Shown in pieces: positions 28,219 through 37,278 of a DNA stretch of 64,000 nt. A program made the translations under genes and the position numbers. Location: positions 62,001 to 126,000 of the forward strand of contig NZ_JAEK01000005.1 in the NCBI RefSeq assembly GCF_000518865.1, in the 5' to 3' direction. Each line of letters opens with the position of its first letter. The first letter of the stretch is position 1. The notes below the pieces were generated by a model that was given only the letters and a program-made list of their open reading frames with translations, did no database searches and was not told the DNA's origin. Source of the DNA: Bacillus sp. J37. GTDB lineage: Bacteria > Bacillota > Bacilli > Bacillales > Bacillaceae.

Positions 28219-29492
28219 GCTGTTCCCCCCATTCCTTTTAAGAAGTAGATTGTATCGAGTTCCACTTTCTTCGCAACTTCTACAACCTCTTCCATCGTTA
28301 CGTTTTCAATACCTTCTAAATATTCATCAAAAGAGCGGTTTATAGAGGCAATGACATTATGATAAACAATTTCAACTAATCCGTACGGAGTATCCACCGT
28401 TTCTAACAGTTGATTTCGAATGACCGCTTTCGTTTGTTCAAATTCTTGATCTGTAAATTCCCCATTTTTCATAGCTGCCATTTGTTCTTTAATAATAGTG
28501 ACGGCTTTTTCATAATTTTGAAACTCAATTCCTGACATCACCATTAGCAGGCCTTTATGGCTCTCTACTCTTGATGCTGCATAATATGCCAAGCTTGCTT
28601 TTTCACGAACATTGATAAAAAGTTTTGAGTGGGAGAAACCGCCAAAAATGCCATTAAATACTTGAAGTGCATAATAGTCATCGTCTCGGTAGGTACTGTT
28701 TGTTCGATACCCGATATTTAGCTTACCTTGTTTTACATCCTGCTCTTCAATGACTTCATTTTCTACCACTTCATTCTTTTCAGTTGGATGAACAATATTC
28801 TGTGGTGTATTCTTTATTGAAAAATAATTTTCAACATATTTTTCTACCTCTTGGCGATCAATATCACCAACAATATATAGATCTATTTTGTTATGCAATA
28901 ACGTGTTTTTATAATAATCGAAGAGCGAGTGAGCTGATATTTCATCAATGTCTTTTAATTCTCCGTTAACATGCAATGCATAAGGTTCGTTTTTGCACAT
29001 TTCTTGAACAAGTCTAAGATTGGAATATCTCATTTTGTCATCATATACTGACTGAATTCTTTGCTTTAATGTTCTTTTTTCTTGTGTAACATATTCCTCT
29101 AAAAAAATCCCACCATCCATAACCGGATTTAATAAAATGTCAGCGAGTAGCTTTAAAGATTTTTCTAATAATGGTGCTGAATCAGATAGAAACTTTTCAT
29201 TTGCCACTTCCATTCGAAAGGAAATAATATGTTGTTCGCCTTTTTTTGATAAATCAACATTTAGTGTTGCACCATAAAGTTCATCTAAGTGCTGCCTTAA
29301 ACGGGTACTTGTGGGGAAGTTTTGCGTACCTCTTTGAAGAACATACGGTAATAACGCTCTATATGTAACATCTTTTTCATTTAGTGGTGCTAATAACTTT
29401 AAAACAATTGTATTCGTCTTAAATTTGGATGTGGTGATAGAGTGTAACGAAATCCCATGAATATCTGTAAGTTGTTCATCAATATAAGACAT
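28215..29492 (-). CDS. ymfF: M16-family protein YmfF (non-catalytic partner)
   Basis: A 425-residue M16 homologue of the same fold as YmfH. At the place where YmfH has HFLEH it reads LLPYVLQRGTQNFP, so the zinc ligands are missing. The C-terminal half keeps M16 features (YYALQVFNGIFGG.SHSKLFINVREKASLAYYA). It is probably the inactive partner of a YmfF-YmfH heterodimer, as in mitochondrial processing peptidase. It is first in the pair, with an AAGGAGGG site. Confidence 0.92.
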   Translation of the reverse strand: MSYIDEQLTDIHGISLHSITTSKFKTNTIVLKLLAPLNEKDVTYRALLPYVLQRGTQNFPTSTRLRQHLDELYGATLNVDLSKKGEQHIISFRMEVANEKFLSDSAPLLEKSLKLLADILLNPVMDGGIFLEEYVTQEKRTLKQRIQSVYDDKMRYSNLRLVQEMCKNEPYALHVNGELKDIDEISAHSLFDYYKNTLLHNKIDLYIVGDIDRQEVEKYVENYFSIKNTPQNIVHPTEKNEVVENEVIEEQDVKQGKLNIGYRTNSTYRDDDYYALQVFNGIFGGFSHSKLFINVREKASLAYYAASRVESHKGLLMVMSGIEFQNYEKAVTIIKEQMAAMKNGEFTDQEFEQTKAVIRNQLLETVDTPYGLVEIVYHNVIASINRSFDEYLEGIENVTMEEVVEVAKKVELDTIYFLKGMGGTA

Positions 29493-29619
29493 GAAAACCC
29501 TCCTTTTTCGAATTCATTGTTAGTAATTATATCAATACGAGGATAATAAAGGAAATAATACACATTTACTTATATCTTTACTCTAAATAATCATCCATAT
29601 ACCTCATGGATGAACGTGC

Positions 29620-29647
29620 AAGACAGTTCTAATTTTAGAACTGTCTT
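29620..29647 (-). terminator. Hairpin downstream of ymfD, probable terminator
   Basis: A perfect 12-bp stem (29620-29631 with 29636-29647) and a 4-base loop lie 5 bases past the ymfD stop. Neither strand has a good T-run after it, so it may stop transcription weakly or protect the RNA end. Confidence 0.6.
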
Positions 29648-29651
29648 TGGT

Positions 29652-30884
29652 TTATGCAAGTTTTGGAAGTTGATTTGGATCTTTTTCAAAGTCCCTATCT
29701 GGCTTTATAAAGAGCATCACAACCATGACAGCGATGACACTTGTGCCGGCAGATATATAATAAACAAGATGTTCACTAACGGACATCAGATAAGAAAATA
29801 CCGGTGGTCCCGCTGCAACACCAATAAACCGCATTGAACTGTAAATAGAAGTAATTGTACCTCGTTGATCTTTCTCAATTCCTTCCGTTATTAATGCATC
29901 TAGGCTTGGTAATGTAATCCCAATTCCTACCCCAGTTAGAACTAAAAAAGAAATTAAAAAGATTAATGAGTGTTGCACTCTTAAAGCAATAAATGAAAAT
30001 GTTACTAAACACATACCGATAATAATGACACTTTTCATTAAATGTCTGTCTTGACCAATTTTCTTACCTGAAAAATATGAACTAATAGATAGGGCTAATA
30101 ATGGTATGGCTAAAACTAACCCTTTTTTAACTCCATCTATTGCATATTGTTTTTCAAGCAAATCTGAAAGGAAAAATAATACACCAAATAATACAAACAT
30201 AATGGTACAGCCAACTGCAAAAATGGCAAATAGCCATTTACCATCCTGTTTAGAGATATCTTTTACACAATGAGCAAATTCTTTAAAGCTTTGTTTTTGT
30301 TCATCTTCCTGTTTTGGTACCTTTACTAAGAAAAATACAAGCAGCACACTGATTAAACTGAAAAATGGAATAAACCAAAAAGGTAAAAACCATACAAATG
30401 CAGCTAAAACTGCACCTATTATCGGGCTTAAAACTTTTCCAGCAGTATTTGCTGTTTCAGTTAATCCAAGACCTGCACTTATTTGTTCATCATCTTCAAA
30501 CATGTCCCCTATTAATGGCATAACAACAGGTGCTGCACCTGCAGAGCCAATACCTTGTAATACACGTCCTAATAGGATCATGATATATGGATCATCCATC
30601 TTCCATGAAGCCCATCCAGAAACTGCTCCACCTACCCCCGCTATGATTAAACAAGGAACCATCACAACTTTTCTACCAAACCGGTCTGATAGATATCCTG
30701 CAATTGGGATTAATAAAATGGCCACAATTGAATATACCGTAATGATTAAAGATACCTGAAAAGCACTAATCCCTAATTTTTTGGAGATCTGAGGTAAAAC
30801 AGGAATTAACATAGAGTTTCCTAACGTCATGACAAGAGGAACAGAAGATAATGCAAGTAAATCCAGCTTCTTTCGTGCTTCCAT
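29652..30884 (-). CDS. ymfD: MFS drug/siderophore exporter, YmfD-like
   Basis: A 410-residue protein of the DHA1 major facilitator family with about 12 membrane segments. The loop signature GYLSDRFGRKVVMVP (about residues 63-77) is typical of MFS transporters. By position (next to ymfF) and family it corresponds to B. subtilis YmfD, which is reported to export the siderophore bacillibactin. No siderophore synthesis gene is in this window, so the substrate here is uncertain. The ATG has AGGTGAAGG upstream. Confidence 0.87.
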   Translation of the reverse strand: MEARKKLDLLALSSVPLVMTLGNSMLIPVLPQISKKLGISAFQVSLIITVYSIVAILLIPIAGYLSDRFGRKVVMVPCLIIAGVGGAVSGWASWKMDDPYIMILLGRVLQGIGSAGAAPVVMPLIGDMFEDDEQISAGLGLTETANTAGKVLSPIIGAVLAAFVWFLPFWFIPFFSLISVLLVFFLVKVPKQEDEQKQSFKEFAHCVKDISKQDGKWLFAIFAVGCTIMFVLFGVLFFLSDLLEKQYAIDGVKKGLVLAIPLLALSISSYFSGKKIGQDRHLMKSVIIIGMCLVTFSFIALRVQHSLIFLISFLVLTGVGIGITLPSLDALITEGIEKDQRGTITSIYSSMRFIGVAAGPPVFSYLMSVSEHLVYYISAGTSVIAVMVVMLFIKPDRDFEKDPNQLPKLA

Positions 30885-30994
30885 ATCGCCTTCACCTGTC
30901 TACTTTTTATTTTGTTAACAAGTTCATTTTGTGTGAAATGAAGCTAACATATACTGGAATTAAGTTACATCTGAATTTCCGATGTTTTTCAAAG

Positions 30995-31025
30995 GCAAAA
31001 AACTCTCTCCAACAATCGGAGAGAG
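30995..31025 (-). terminator. Terminator of the nucleoside ABC importer operon
   Basis: CTCTCTCC (31003-31010) pairs with GGAGAGAG (31018-31025), and the minus-strand stem runs into TTTTTTGCC. It lies 7 bases past the last gene (nupQ). Confidence 0.9.
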
Positions 31026-31032
31026 CATAATT

Positions 31033-31992
31033 TTATCTTTTTCCTTTTTCATATGGTGTTCCAAGAGCCTTTGGTGAATCAGCACGTCCGATAAATCCTG
31101 TTAGTGCCAGAATGGTTAACACATAAGGAAGTATTAATAAATAAACGGAAGGAATATCCTCTAAAAACGGAATGGTTCCTCCTATAATACTTAATCCTTG
31201 TGCAAGGCCAAAGAATAATGCTGCTCCCATTGCACCAAGTGGGTGCCATTTTCCAAAGATAACAGCTGCAAGTGCCATAAAACCTTGGCCACTTATTGTT
31301 GCATGACTAAAATCTCTAGAGATGATTGTAGCATACACTGCACCGCCAATACCTGCAAATGCACCACTTAATAAAACACCTATATATCTCATTCTTGTTA
31401 CATTGATCCCCATAGTATCAGCTGCCATTGGATGTTCACCTACAGATCGTAAACGAAGGCCGAATGGTGTTTTATAAATCACATACCAAACGATAATGGC
31501 TAAGATAATAGCCAAGTATGATGTGATATATCCTCCGGAGAAGAAAATCTTTCCTAAGACTGGTATATCGCTTAATAATGGAACGTCCATCTTGTTAAAA
31601 CTAGTTGAAATACGATCTGTTTGACCTTTTTCATAGATGTTTTTTACGAGAAAAAGGGATAATCCTAAGGCTAAAAAGTTAATCGCAACACCACTAACTA
31701 CTTGATCTGCCTTAAATGTTATTGAAGCTACTGCATGAAGCAGGGAAAAAAGAGCTGCTGCCACCATTGCAGCCAAAATGGCAAACCATGGCGTTGCTTT
31801 ACCCAATATATCATCAAACTGTAAATTAAATACAATACCAACAAATGCCCCAATAATCATTAATCCTTCAAGACCAATGTTAACAACACCGGACCGCTCA
31901 CTAAATACACCACCAAGTGCGGTGAAAATAAGTGGAGCTGCTACAAATAAAGCTGTTGGGATAATAATTTCTAATGCTTGCAATATGCTCAC
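31033..31992 (-). CDS. nupQ: Nucleoside ABC importer, permease 2
   Basis: A 319-residue integral membrane protein of the BPD_transp_2 (LivH/RbsC-like) family, with around 8-10 hydrophobic segments and the conserved GLEGLMIIGAF and ALAAVIFGKWHPLGA motifs. It is the second permease of a BMP-type nucleoside importer. Translation starts at GTG 31992 directly after the nupP stop codon, with GGAGGGG upstream. It ends the operon. B. subtilis NupNOPQ imports guanosine; the exact substrate here is inferred. Confidence 0.9.
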   Translation of the reverse strand: MSILQALEIIIPTALFVAAPLIFTALGGVFSERSGVVNIGLEGLMIIGAFVGIVFNLQFDDILGKATPWFAILAAMVAAALFSLLHAVASITFKADQVVSGVAINFLALGLSLFLVKNIYEKGQTDRISTSFNKMDVPLLSDIPVLGKIFFSGGYITSYLAIILAIIVWYVIYKTPFGLRLRSVGEHPMAADTMGINVTRMRYIGVLLSGAFAGIGGAVYATIISRDFSHATISGQGFMALAAVIFGKWHPLGAMGAALFFGLAQGLSIIGGTIPFLEDIPSVYLLILPYVLTILALTGFIGRADSPKALGTPYEKGKR

Positions 31993-33039
31993 TTATTTCC
32001 CCTCCTTTTTAAAACGAAGTAATATCCAACGGATAAAATAGCTTGATGCTACAAAGAAGATAATAAGTGCGATAATAATCTCAACAAGCTCATTAGGTAC
32101 TCCAGCTTCTGATGGCATATTGAGAGCACCAACTTTTAAACCGCCAAATAATGCCGCAGAGAATAAAATACCAATAGCAGCATTCCCTCCAATTAGTGCT
32201 ACTGCAATTCCATCAAACCCGATTCCAGTAAATCCGCTTTTTACAGACACATACTCAAAGGTTCCTAAGCCTTCCATAGCACCGGCTACACCTGCAAAAG
32301 CACCAGAGATGACCATTGAAAGGATGATGTTTCGATTAACATTCATACCAGCATAATGTGCGGCATCATGGTTAAATCCTACAGCCCGCAACTCAAAGCC
32401 TTTTGTTGTTTTTTCTAGAAGAAACCACATAATAAATGCAGCAATTAATGCGATAAATATTCCGTAGTGCATTCGAGAGTAATCTGTAATATTCTCAAAA
32501 AATTCTGAACGTAATGATGCAGAAGGGTAAACCTTTTCTGATGTATCACTATTGTCAGTTAAAACATTTCTAATTAAATAATTTGTTACGTGCAAAGCAA
32601 TATAGTTCATCATAATCGTTACAATAACTTCATGAACTTTGAATCGTGCCTTTAAAAGACCCGGTACAAACCCCCAAAGTGCCCCAGCTAAAGCAGCAAC
32701 AATGATTGCTAGTGGAAGATGAATAAAAGTTGGCAATTCAAAAGCTACTCCAACCCAAACTGCTGCAAACCACCCCACTATTACCTGCCCCTCAACACCT
32801 ATGTTAAATAGGCCTGTTCTGTAAGCAAATGCAACAGCTAACCCTGTCAAAATATATGGTGTTAATTGTCTGACTGTCTCACCTAGGTAATATGAATCAC
32901 CGAACATTCCATACCAAAGAGCATTATAACCGGCTATTGGATTATACCCGCTCACCAACATAATAATTGCACCACATAGAATACCCAAAATAACAGCGAT
33001 AACAGGAATTAACAAATTCATATACCGATTTAAGTTCAT
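31993..33039 (-). CDS. nupP: Nucleoside ABC importer, permease 1
   Basis: A 348-residue membrane protein of the BPD_transp_2 family, with N-terminal helix LLIPVIAVILGILCGAIIML and the motifs GLFNIGVEGQVIVG and GFDGIAVALIGG. It pairs with NupQ to form the membrane channel. Its start is 2 bases after the nupO stop, with the AGAAGG site inside nupO, so it is coupled to the ATPase gene. Confidence 0.9.
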   Translation of the reverse strand: MNLNRYMNLLIPVIAVILGILCGAIIMLVSGYNPIAGYNALWYGMFGDSYYLGETVRQLTPYILTGLAVAFAYRTGLFNIGVEGQVIVGWFAAVWVGVAFELPTFIHLPLAIIVAALAGALWGFVPGLLKARFKVHEVIVTIMMNYIALHVTNYLIRNVLTDNSDTSEKVYPSASLRSEFFENITDYSRMHYGIFIALIAAFIMWFLLEKTTKGFELRAVGFNHDAAHYAGMNVNRNIILSMVISGAFAGVAGAMEGLGTFEYVSVKSGFTGIGFDGIAVALIGGNAAIGILFSAALFGGLKVGALNMPSEAGVPNELVEIIIALIIFFVASSYFIRWILLRFKKEGK

Positions 33040-33041
33040 AA

Positions 33042-34565
33042 TTAATTACCTTCTTTCTGACGTTTACTACCCGCCATAAGGAGTCCTAGTTCTTGCTCAG
33101 TTGTTTGTTTAGGGTCAACGATGTCTACAATTTTCCCTTCATAAATAACTGCAATTCGATCACTTACATTTATAATCTCATCTAACTCAAATGAAATTAA
33201 CAAAACAGCTTTGCCGTTATCGCGTTGTTCAATAAGACGACTATGAATAAATTCAATTGCACCAACATCAAGACCACGAGTAGGCTGTGCTGCAATTAAC
33301 AAATCCGGGTTTCGGTCAACTTCCCGGCCAATAATCGCTTTTTGCTGATTACCACCAGAAAGTGCTCTAGCGAGTGTAGATGTACTTGGTGTTCTCACAT
33401 CAAATTCTTTTATAAGATTTTTTGCTTTATCATAGATTGTTTTAAAATTCAGTACACCAATTTTGGAAAATGGTTGTTTATAGTATGTTTGTAAGACCAT
33501 ATTCTCTCCGATTGGGAAATCAAGAACTAAACCATGTTTATGGCGATCTTGAGGAATATGACCAACACCTGTTTCTGTAATTTTTCTAGGATGCTTATTT
33601 GTTATTTCTTTATTATTTAATTTAATAGTACCAGAAGCTACTTTTCTTAATCCTGTAATTGCTTCAATCAGTTCAGATTGACCATTTCCGTCAACACCAG
33701 CAATACCAACGATTTCCCCTGAACGCACTGATAAAGTTAAAGAATTTACCATAGGCACTTGACGATGATCTTTTACTATTAAATCAGTGATCGTTAATAC
33801 ATCATCTTTGGGTTTGGCTGTTGTTTTATCTGTTTTGAATGAAACTTCCCGGCCTACCATTAATGATGCTAACTCGTTAGGATTTGTGTTCGCCACATCA
33901 ACTGTTCCAATTCCTTCACCTTTACGTATAACGGTTACACGATCACATACTTCCATTATCTCTTTAAGCTTATGAGTAATTAAAATGATCGATTTACCTT
34001 CTTTAATAAGTGTTTTCAAAATTTGAATTAATTCTTTAATTTCTTGAGGAGTAAGAACAGCAGTCGGTTCATCAAAAATTAAAATTTCTGCCCCTCGATA
34101 TAAGGTTTTTAAAATTTCAACACGCTGTTGCATACCTACGGAAATATCTGAAACTTTAGCTGTTGGGTCTACAGCAAGACCATACCGCTCAGATATTTCT
34201 TTCACTTGTTTTTCTGCATCCTTTATACTGACGGAAAAACCTTTTTTTGGTTCATTTCCTAATATAATGTTCTCTGTAACTGTAAAGGTATTAACAAGCA
34301 TAAAATGTTGATGAACCATTCCAATCCCTAAATCATTTGCAATATTAGGATTTGTAATGTTCACTTTCTTTCCATTAACTCGAATTTCCCCTTTTTCAGG
34401 TTGATATAGACCAAAAAGAACATTCATTAATGTTGATTTTCCAGCTCCATTTTCACCTAAAAGAGCATGAATTTCGCCTTTTTTTACTTGTAATGTAATA
34501 TTGTCATTTGCTACTATGCCAGGAAATTCCTTACGAATATTCAGCATTTCTATTACATAATTCAA
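33042..34565 (-). CDS. nupO: Nucleoside ABC importer, dual ATPase
   Basis: A 507-residue tandem ABC ATPase of the RbsA/MglA type. The N-terminal half has Walker A GENGAGKST (37-45), signature SVGMQQR and Walker B LIFDEPT. The C-terminal half has a degenerate Walker A (GVDGNGQSE, no Lys), signature LSGGNQQK and LLIAAQPTRGLD in place of the usual DEPT. That asymmetry is normal for this family. Translation starts at TTG 34565 behind AAGGAGTG. A 303-base gap with a long-range stem separates it from nupN. Confidence 0.93.
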   Translation of the reverse strand: MNYVIEMLNIRKEFPGIVANDNITLQVKKGEIHALLGENGAGKSTLMNVLFGLYQPEKGEIRVNGKKVNITNPNIANDLGIGMVHQHFMLVNTFTVTENIILGNEPKKGFSVSIKDAEKQVKEISERYGLAVDPTAKVSDISVGMQQRVEILKTLYRGAEILIFDEPTAVLTPQEIKELIQILKTLIKEGKSIILITHKLKEIMEVCDRVTVIRKGEGIGTVDVANTNPNELASLMVGREVSFKTDKTTAKPKDDVLTITDLIVKDHRQVPMVNSLTLSVRSGEIVGIAGVDGNGQSELIEAITGLRKVASGTIKLNNKEITNKHPRKITETGVGHIPQDRHKHGLVLDFPIGENMVLQTYYKQPFSKIGVLNFKTIYDKAKNLIKEFDVRTPSTSTLARALSGGNQQKAIIGREVDRNPDLLIAAQPTRGLDVGAIEFIHSRLIEQRDNGKAVLLISFELDEIINVSDRIAVIYEGKIVDIVDPKQTTEQELGLLMAGSKRQKEGN

Positions 34566-34764
34566 ATTTGTTCACTCCTTTTCCTGAACAACATTAAGGT
34601 AGGTATAAAAGTTTTTCATTTTGTTCACTCTCAAGCATTGTTTCGCAAAAAAGTATACTGGCATGAAAATCACCAAATGTAAATCCACCACTAAGTTATT
34701 TGTTTTACGTTCATTGAATTCCCCAAATAGTTAGAAGATTTAAATTTATTGATTTTCAGGAATA

Positions 34765-34856
34765 AAGGCTGACTTTTACTATGCTTCTTACCCTCTATCT
34801 ATAAGCTGTAAATGAGCAAATGGATTGAGGATTCTGAACATTTGAGTAAGTCAGCC
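34765..34856 (-). other. Long-range stem between nupN and nupO
   Basis: GGCTGACTT (34767-34775) pairs with AAGTCAGCC (34848-34856) across about 72 bases; ACT and AGT extend it with a two-base bulge. An inner CAAATG/CATTTG stem can also form. On the minus strand the distal arm runs into TTTATT. It may act as a partial terminator that lowers transport-gene expression relative to the binding protein. Confidence 0.5.
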
Positions 34857-34868
34857 CTTATCTATTAA

Positions 34869-35945
34869 TTATTTTGTTGGTACTTCAATTTCGCCATTAA
34901 CAATTTTTTCTTCGTATTCTTTAACTTTTGCTTTTACTTCTTCTGATAAGTGTTCATCACTTGGAGAGATACCGATCGCTTCTTCTTCGATACCGTATTC
35001 AATCACTTCTCCGCCTGGGAATTCACCAGCTTTTGCTTTTTCAGAAAGGTCTTGAACAGCAACATCTACTCGTTTAACCATTGAAGTTAATGTGATGTTA
35101 AATTCCTCACCATCTTTTGTTTTTCCATTTCCTTCTTCATGTTGATCTTTGTCAACACCAATTACCCATAATTCACGGTCTGGGTCTTGAACTTTTAAGT
35201 CAATCGCTTCAGAGAATACACCATTACCAGTTCCACCGGCCGCATGATAGATAATATCAGCACCAGATCCGTACATGCTTGATGCAATTGCCTTTCCTTT
35301 ATCAGCTGCATCAAAAGCACCTGCATATTGTACATCCACAGTTGCATCAGGGTTTACAGCTTTAACGCCTTCTACGAAGCCAACTTCGAATTTTTTAATT
35401 AAATCCCCTTCAACACCGCCGACAAATCCAACTTTATTTGTTTTTGTTGTTAATCCTGCTACTACACCAACCAGGTATGAACCTTGGTGCTCTTTAAATG
35501 TAATACTAGCTACATTTGGTTTTTCTACAACACTATCAACAATTGCAAAGTGAGTATCTTTTTGTTGTTCTGCAATCTCTTCAACTGCAGGCTGCAATAA
35601 GTATCCAATTCCATATATCAAATCAAAATTCTTACGTGCCAGTGTATTTAAGTTTGTTACATAATCTGCATCACTTTGTGATTGGGAATAGTCATAACCG
35701 TCTGTTCCCTTTTCAAGACCGTTTTCCTCACCGAATGCTTGTAATCCTTCCCAAGCTGATTGGTTGAATGATTTATCATCAACTCCACCAACATCTGTTA
35801 CCATTGCTACTGTAAACTGATCATCAGCTGCTTCTTTGCCGCCTTCTGAGCCAGCACCTTCATCTTTATTTCCTCCACCACATCCTGCTAGCAGAGTACC
35901 AGCTGCTAAAAATAAGGATAAAGCTAGTCCATGTCTCTTTTTCAT
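34869..35945 (-). CDS. nupN: BMP-family nucleoside-binding lipoprotein
   Basis: The substrate-binding lipoprotein of the importer. The N-terminus is a lipoprotein signal: MKKRHG, a hydrophobic stretch and the lipobox LLAGC, followed by a Gly/Glu-rich linker. The mature part matches the basic membrane protein (BMP/Med/PnrA) family: [46 protein letters not shown] and [10 protein letters not shown] place the start at ATG 35945 (358 aa) with GGGGG upstream; the in-frame TTG at 35990 would put 15 extra residues before the signal. The homologue in B. subtilis binds guanosine. Confidence 0.93.
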   Translation of the reverse strand: MKKRHGLALSLFLAAGTLLAGCGGGNKDEGAGSEGGKEAADDQFTVAMVTDVGGVDDKSFNQSAWEGLQAFGEENGLEKGTDGYDYSQSQSDADYVTNLNTLARKNFDLIYGIGYLLQPAVEEIAEQQKDTHFAIVDSVVEKPNVASITFKEHQGSYLVGVVAGLTTKTNKVGFVGGVEGDLIKKFEVGFVEGVKAVNPDATVDVQYAGAFDAADKGKAIASSMYGSGADIIYHAAGGTGNGVFSEAIDLKVQDPDRELWVIGVDKDQHEEGNGKTKDGEEFNITLTSMVKRVDVAVQDLSEKAKAGEFPGGEVIEYGIEEEAIGISPSDEHLSEEVKAKVKEYEEKIVNGEIEVPTK

Positions 35946-35999
35946 TTTAAAACCCCCAAAAAAATATAGTATAAGTATTAAACTAAACAAAAAGTTACA

Positions 36000-36035
36000 G
36001 TCTATACGAGCAAATCACCTCCTTACAATATAGAC
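36000..36035 (-). other. Hairpin with a perfect Shine-Dalgarno sequence, upstream of nupN
   Basis: GTCTATA (36000-36006) pairs with TATAGAC (36029-36035). The 22-base loop on the minus strand contains AAGGAGGTGAT, an 11-base match to the 16S rRNA anti-SD. Only very short ORFs follow it (for example TTG CTC GTA TAG); the real nupN start is about 70 bases further on with its own site. Confidence 0.5.
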
Positions 36036-36158
36036 CATGCACATTCGTTATTTTAAACAACCTTTAGGTTTAAAGCACGAAACAGTGGAGATTTGCTTAC
36101 AAACTTTATGTATGAATCTATTCTTTTATATAAAACTGTTTTTTCTATCTATTCTGAC

Positions 36159-36884
36159 CTATAAACGCTTTCTTACAACATGGAAACTAAAGTGATCTGC
36201 TCTAAAATAGTTTAATGAGTATAGAACCGGTTGATCTTTGTCATCATAATGCATCTGTTTTAACAAGAGCAACGATGTTTCAGGATCACATTCTAAAATG
36301 GGAGAAATTTTTTCATGATATCCGATTGGTTCAATATGAGTAACAGCATAACTTATATATATATTAGCGTTATCCTCAAGTAATTTAAATAATGATTCCT
36401 GTTCATGGTCAAATGTATCAGGCAATACAGATGTAGGTATTTTATCCAGGCAGTAAACAACAGGTTCGCTGCTTGCTGTTCGAACTCTTTCAAGTAAAAA
36501 GATTTCTTCATCTCTTTTACACTTGAATTTTTTAATTTCATCTTCTGTTGCCCCTGTAATAGAGGATGAAAGAAAAACAGTACCTGGCTTTAAGGTTGCT
36601 TGTTCAATCATTGCTGTCACACTATTTAGCTGTTCAATACCTGATGTGAATTTTGGTTTGGAATTCACGAAAGTACCAACGCCGTGCCGCCTAATGATAA
36701 CGTTTTCTTCTTCAAGTGTTCGTAGAGCTTCCCTTAATGTGGCTCTACTGACACCTAAGCTCTTGGACAGCTCAAATTCGGATGGAAGTTTTTCTTTTTC
36801 TCTATATGTACCATTCTCAATATCTTCTTTTATTTTATCAATCACTTGTAAATACAAATGTCGATTGTCAGACTTTATGGTCAT
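36159..36884 (-). CDS. ymfC: GntR/HutC-type transcription regulator YmfC
   Basis: A 241-residue regulator with an N-terminal winged helix-turn-helix ([51 protein letters not shown]) and a C-terminal UTRA ligand-binding domain. That combination defines the HutC subfamily. I place the start at ATG 36884, preceded by GGGGGAT; the in-frame codon at 36929 lies in the leader. A palindrome between its promoter and start (36912-36941) is a plausible self-operator. It stands directly upstream of the nupNOPQ importer, which makes control of that importer a reasonable guess. Ligand unknown. Confidence 0.92.
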   Translation of the reverse strand: MTIKSDNRHLYLQVIDKIKEDIENGTYREKEKLPSEFELSKSLGVSRATLREALRTLEEENVIIRRHGVGTFVNSKPKFTSGIEQLNSVTAMIEQATLKPGTVFLSSSITGATEDEIKKFKCKRDEEIFLLERVRTASSEPVVYCLDKIPTSVLPDTFDHEQESLFKLLEDNANIYISYAVTHIEPIGYHEKISPILECDPETSLLLLKQMHYDDKDQPVLYSLNYFRADHFSFHVVRKRL

Positions 36885-36911
36885 TGATATATCCCCCATT
36901 TTACCCACTAT

Positions 36912-36941
36912 GTATAAGAGATCAGACATCTGATGTTATAC
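36912..36941 (-). promoter_or_regulatory. Palindrome in the ymfC leader, candidate operator
   Basis: A perfect 14-base palindrome ATCAGACATCTGAT (36921-36934) lies inside a wider dyad whose outer arms are GTATAA (36912-36917) and TTATAC (36936-36941). It sits just downstream of the predicted transcription start and 27 bases before the start codon, a usual place for GntR-family self-repression. Confidence 0.5.
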
Positions 36942-36959
36942 CTTACTCTAATCGAAAAT

Positions 36960-36968
36960 ACTATATCA
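36960..36968 (-). promoter_or_regulatory. Extended -10 promoter of ymfC
   Basis: Minus-strand TGATATAGT (TG-N-TATAGT) is an extended -10 element with a poor -35. It lies about 75 bases before the ymfC start codon. Confidence 0.5.
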
Positions 36969-37165
36969 TGTTTTCCCTTAGAAATAAATAGAAACAATGA
37001 AAATTGTCGAAATAATTAATGTTGTCAATAAATATTGTATAGTTTGTTCCATAGTAATATTTTCATACAGATACTGATACTATGTTTTCATCCTTACTTA
37101 TCGTACTCTTATTGTCGTAAAATGTCGATAAAGAAATTAGAAAAACAAAACATTTGTCAAGAATA

Positions 37166-37185
37166 AGCGGAAGTCAACCGCTTTT
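37166..37185. repeat. Short hairpin resembling the ends of the intergenic repeat
   Basis: AGCGG and CCGCT flank AAGTCAA. On the plus strand the stem is followed by TTTTCT, so it may act as a small terminator for that strand. On the minus strand it begins AGAAAAGCGG, similar to the AGAAAAGCGAAAGCG ends of the element at 60990-61203, so it may be a degenerate copy. Confidence 0.4.
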
Positions 37186-37223
37186 CTATACCTAAATCCA
37201 TTAAATTAGTTAAACTTTCTTAA

Positions 37224-37272
37224 AGTAAAAAAACTAAACATAGATGGTGTATTTGACCATTTATGTTTAGTT
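37224..37272 (-). terminator. Strong terminator downstream of spoIIIE
   Basis: A 17-bp stem (37232-37248 with 37256-37272, one mismatch) and a 7-base loop are followed by TTTTTT on the minus strand, directly after the spoIIIE stop codon. Confidence 0.93.
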
Positions 37273-37278
37273 CTTATT

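Noticed and set aside
35946-36158. Purine riboswitch or CodY box before nupN
   Set aside because: I looked for the conserved loops of a purine riboswitch and for AATTTTCWGAAAATT; neither is present at a convincing level.
36523-36933. 136-codon plus-strand ORF opposite ymfC
   Set aside because: It is opposite the well-supported GntR regulator, ends in its leader and has no start signal.
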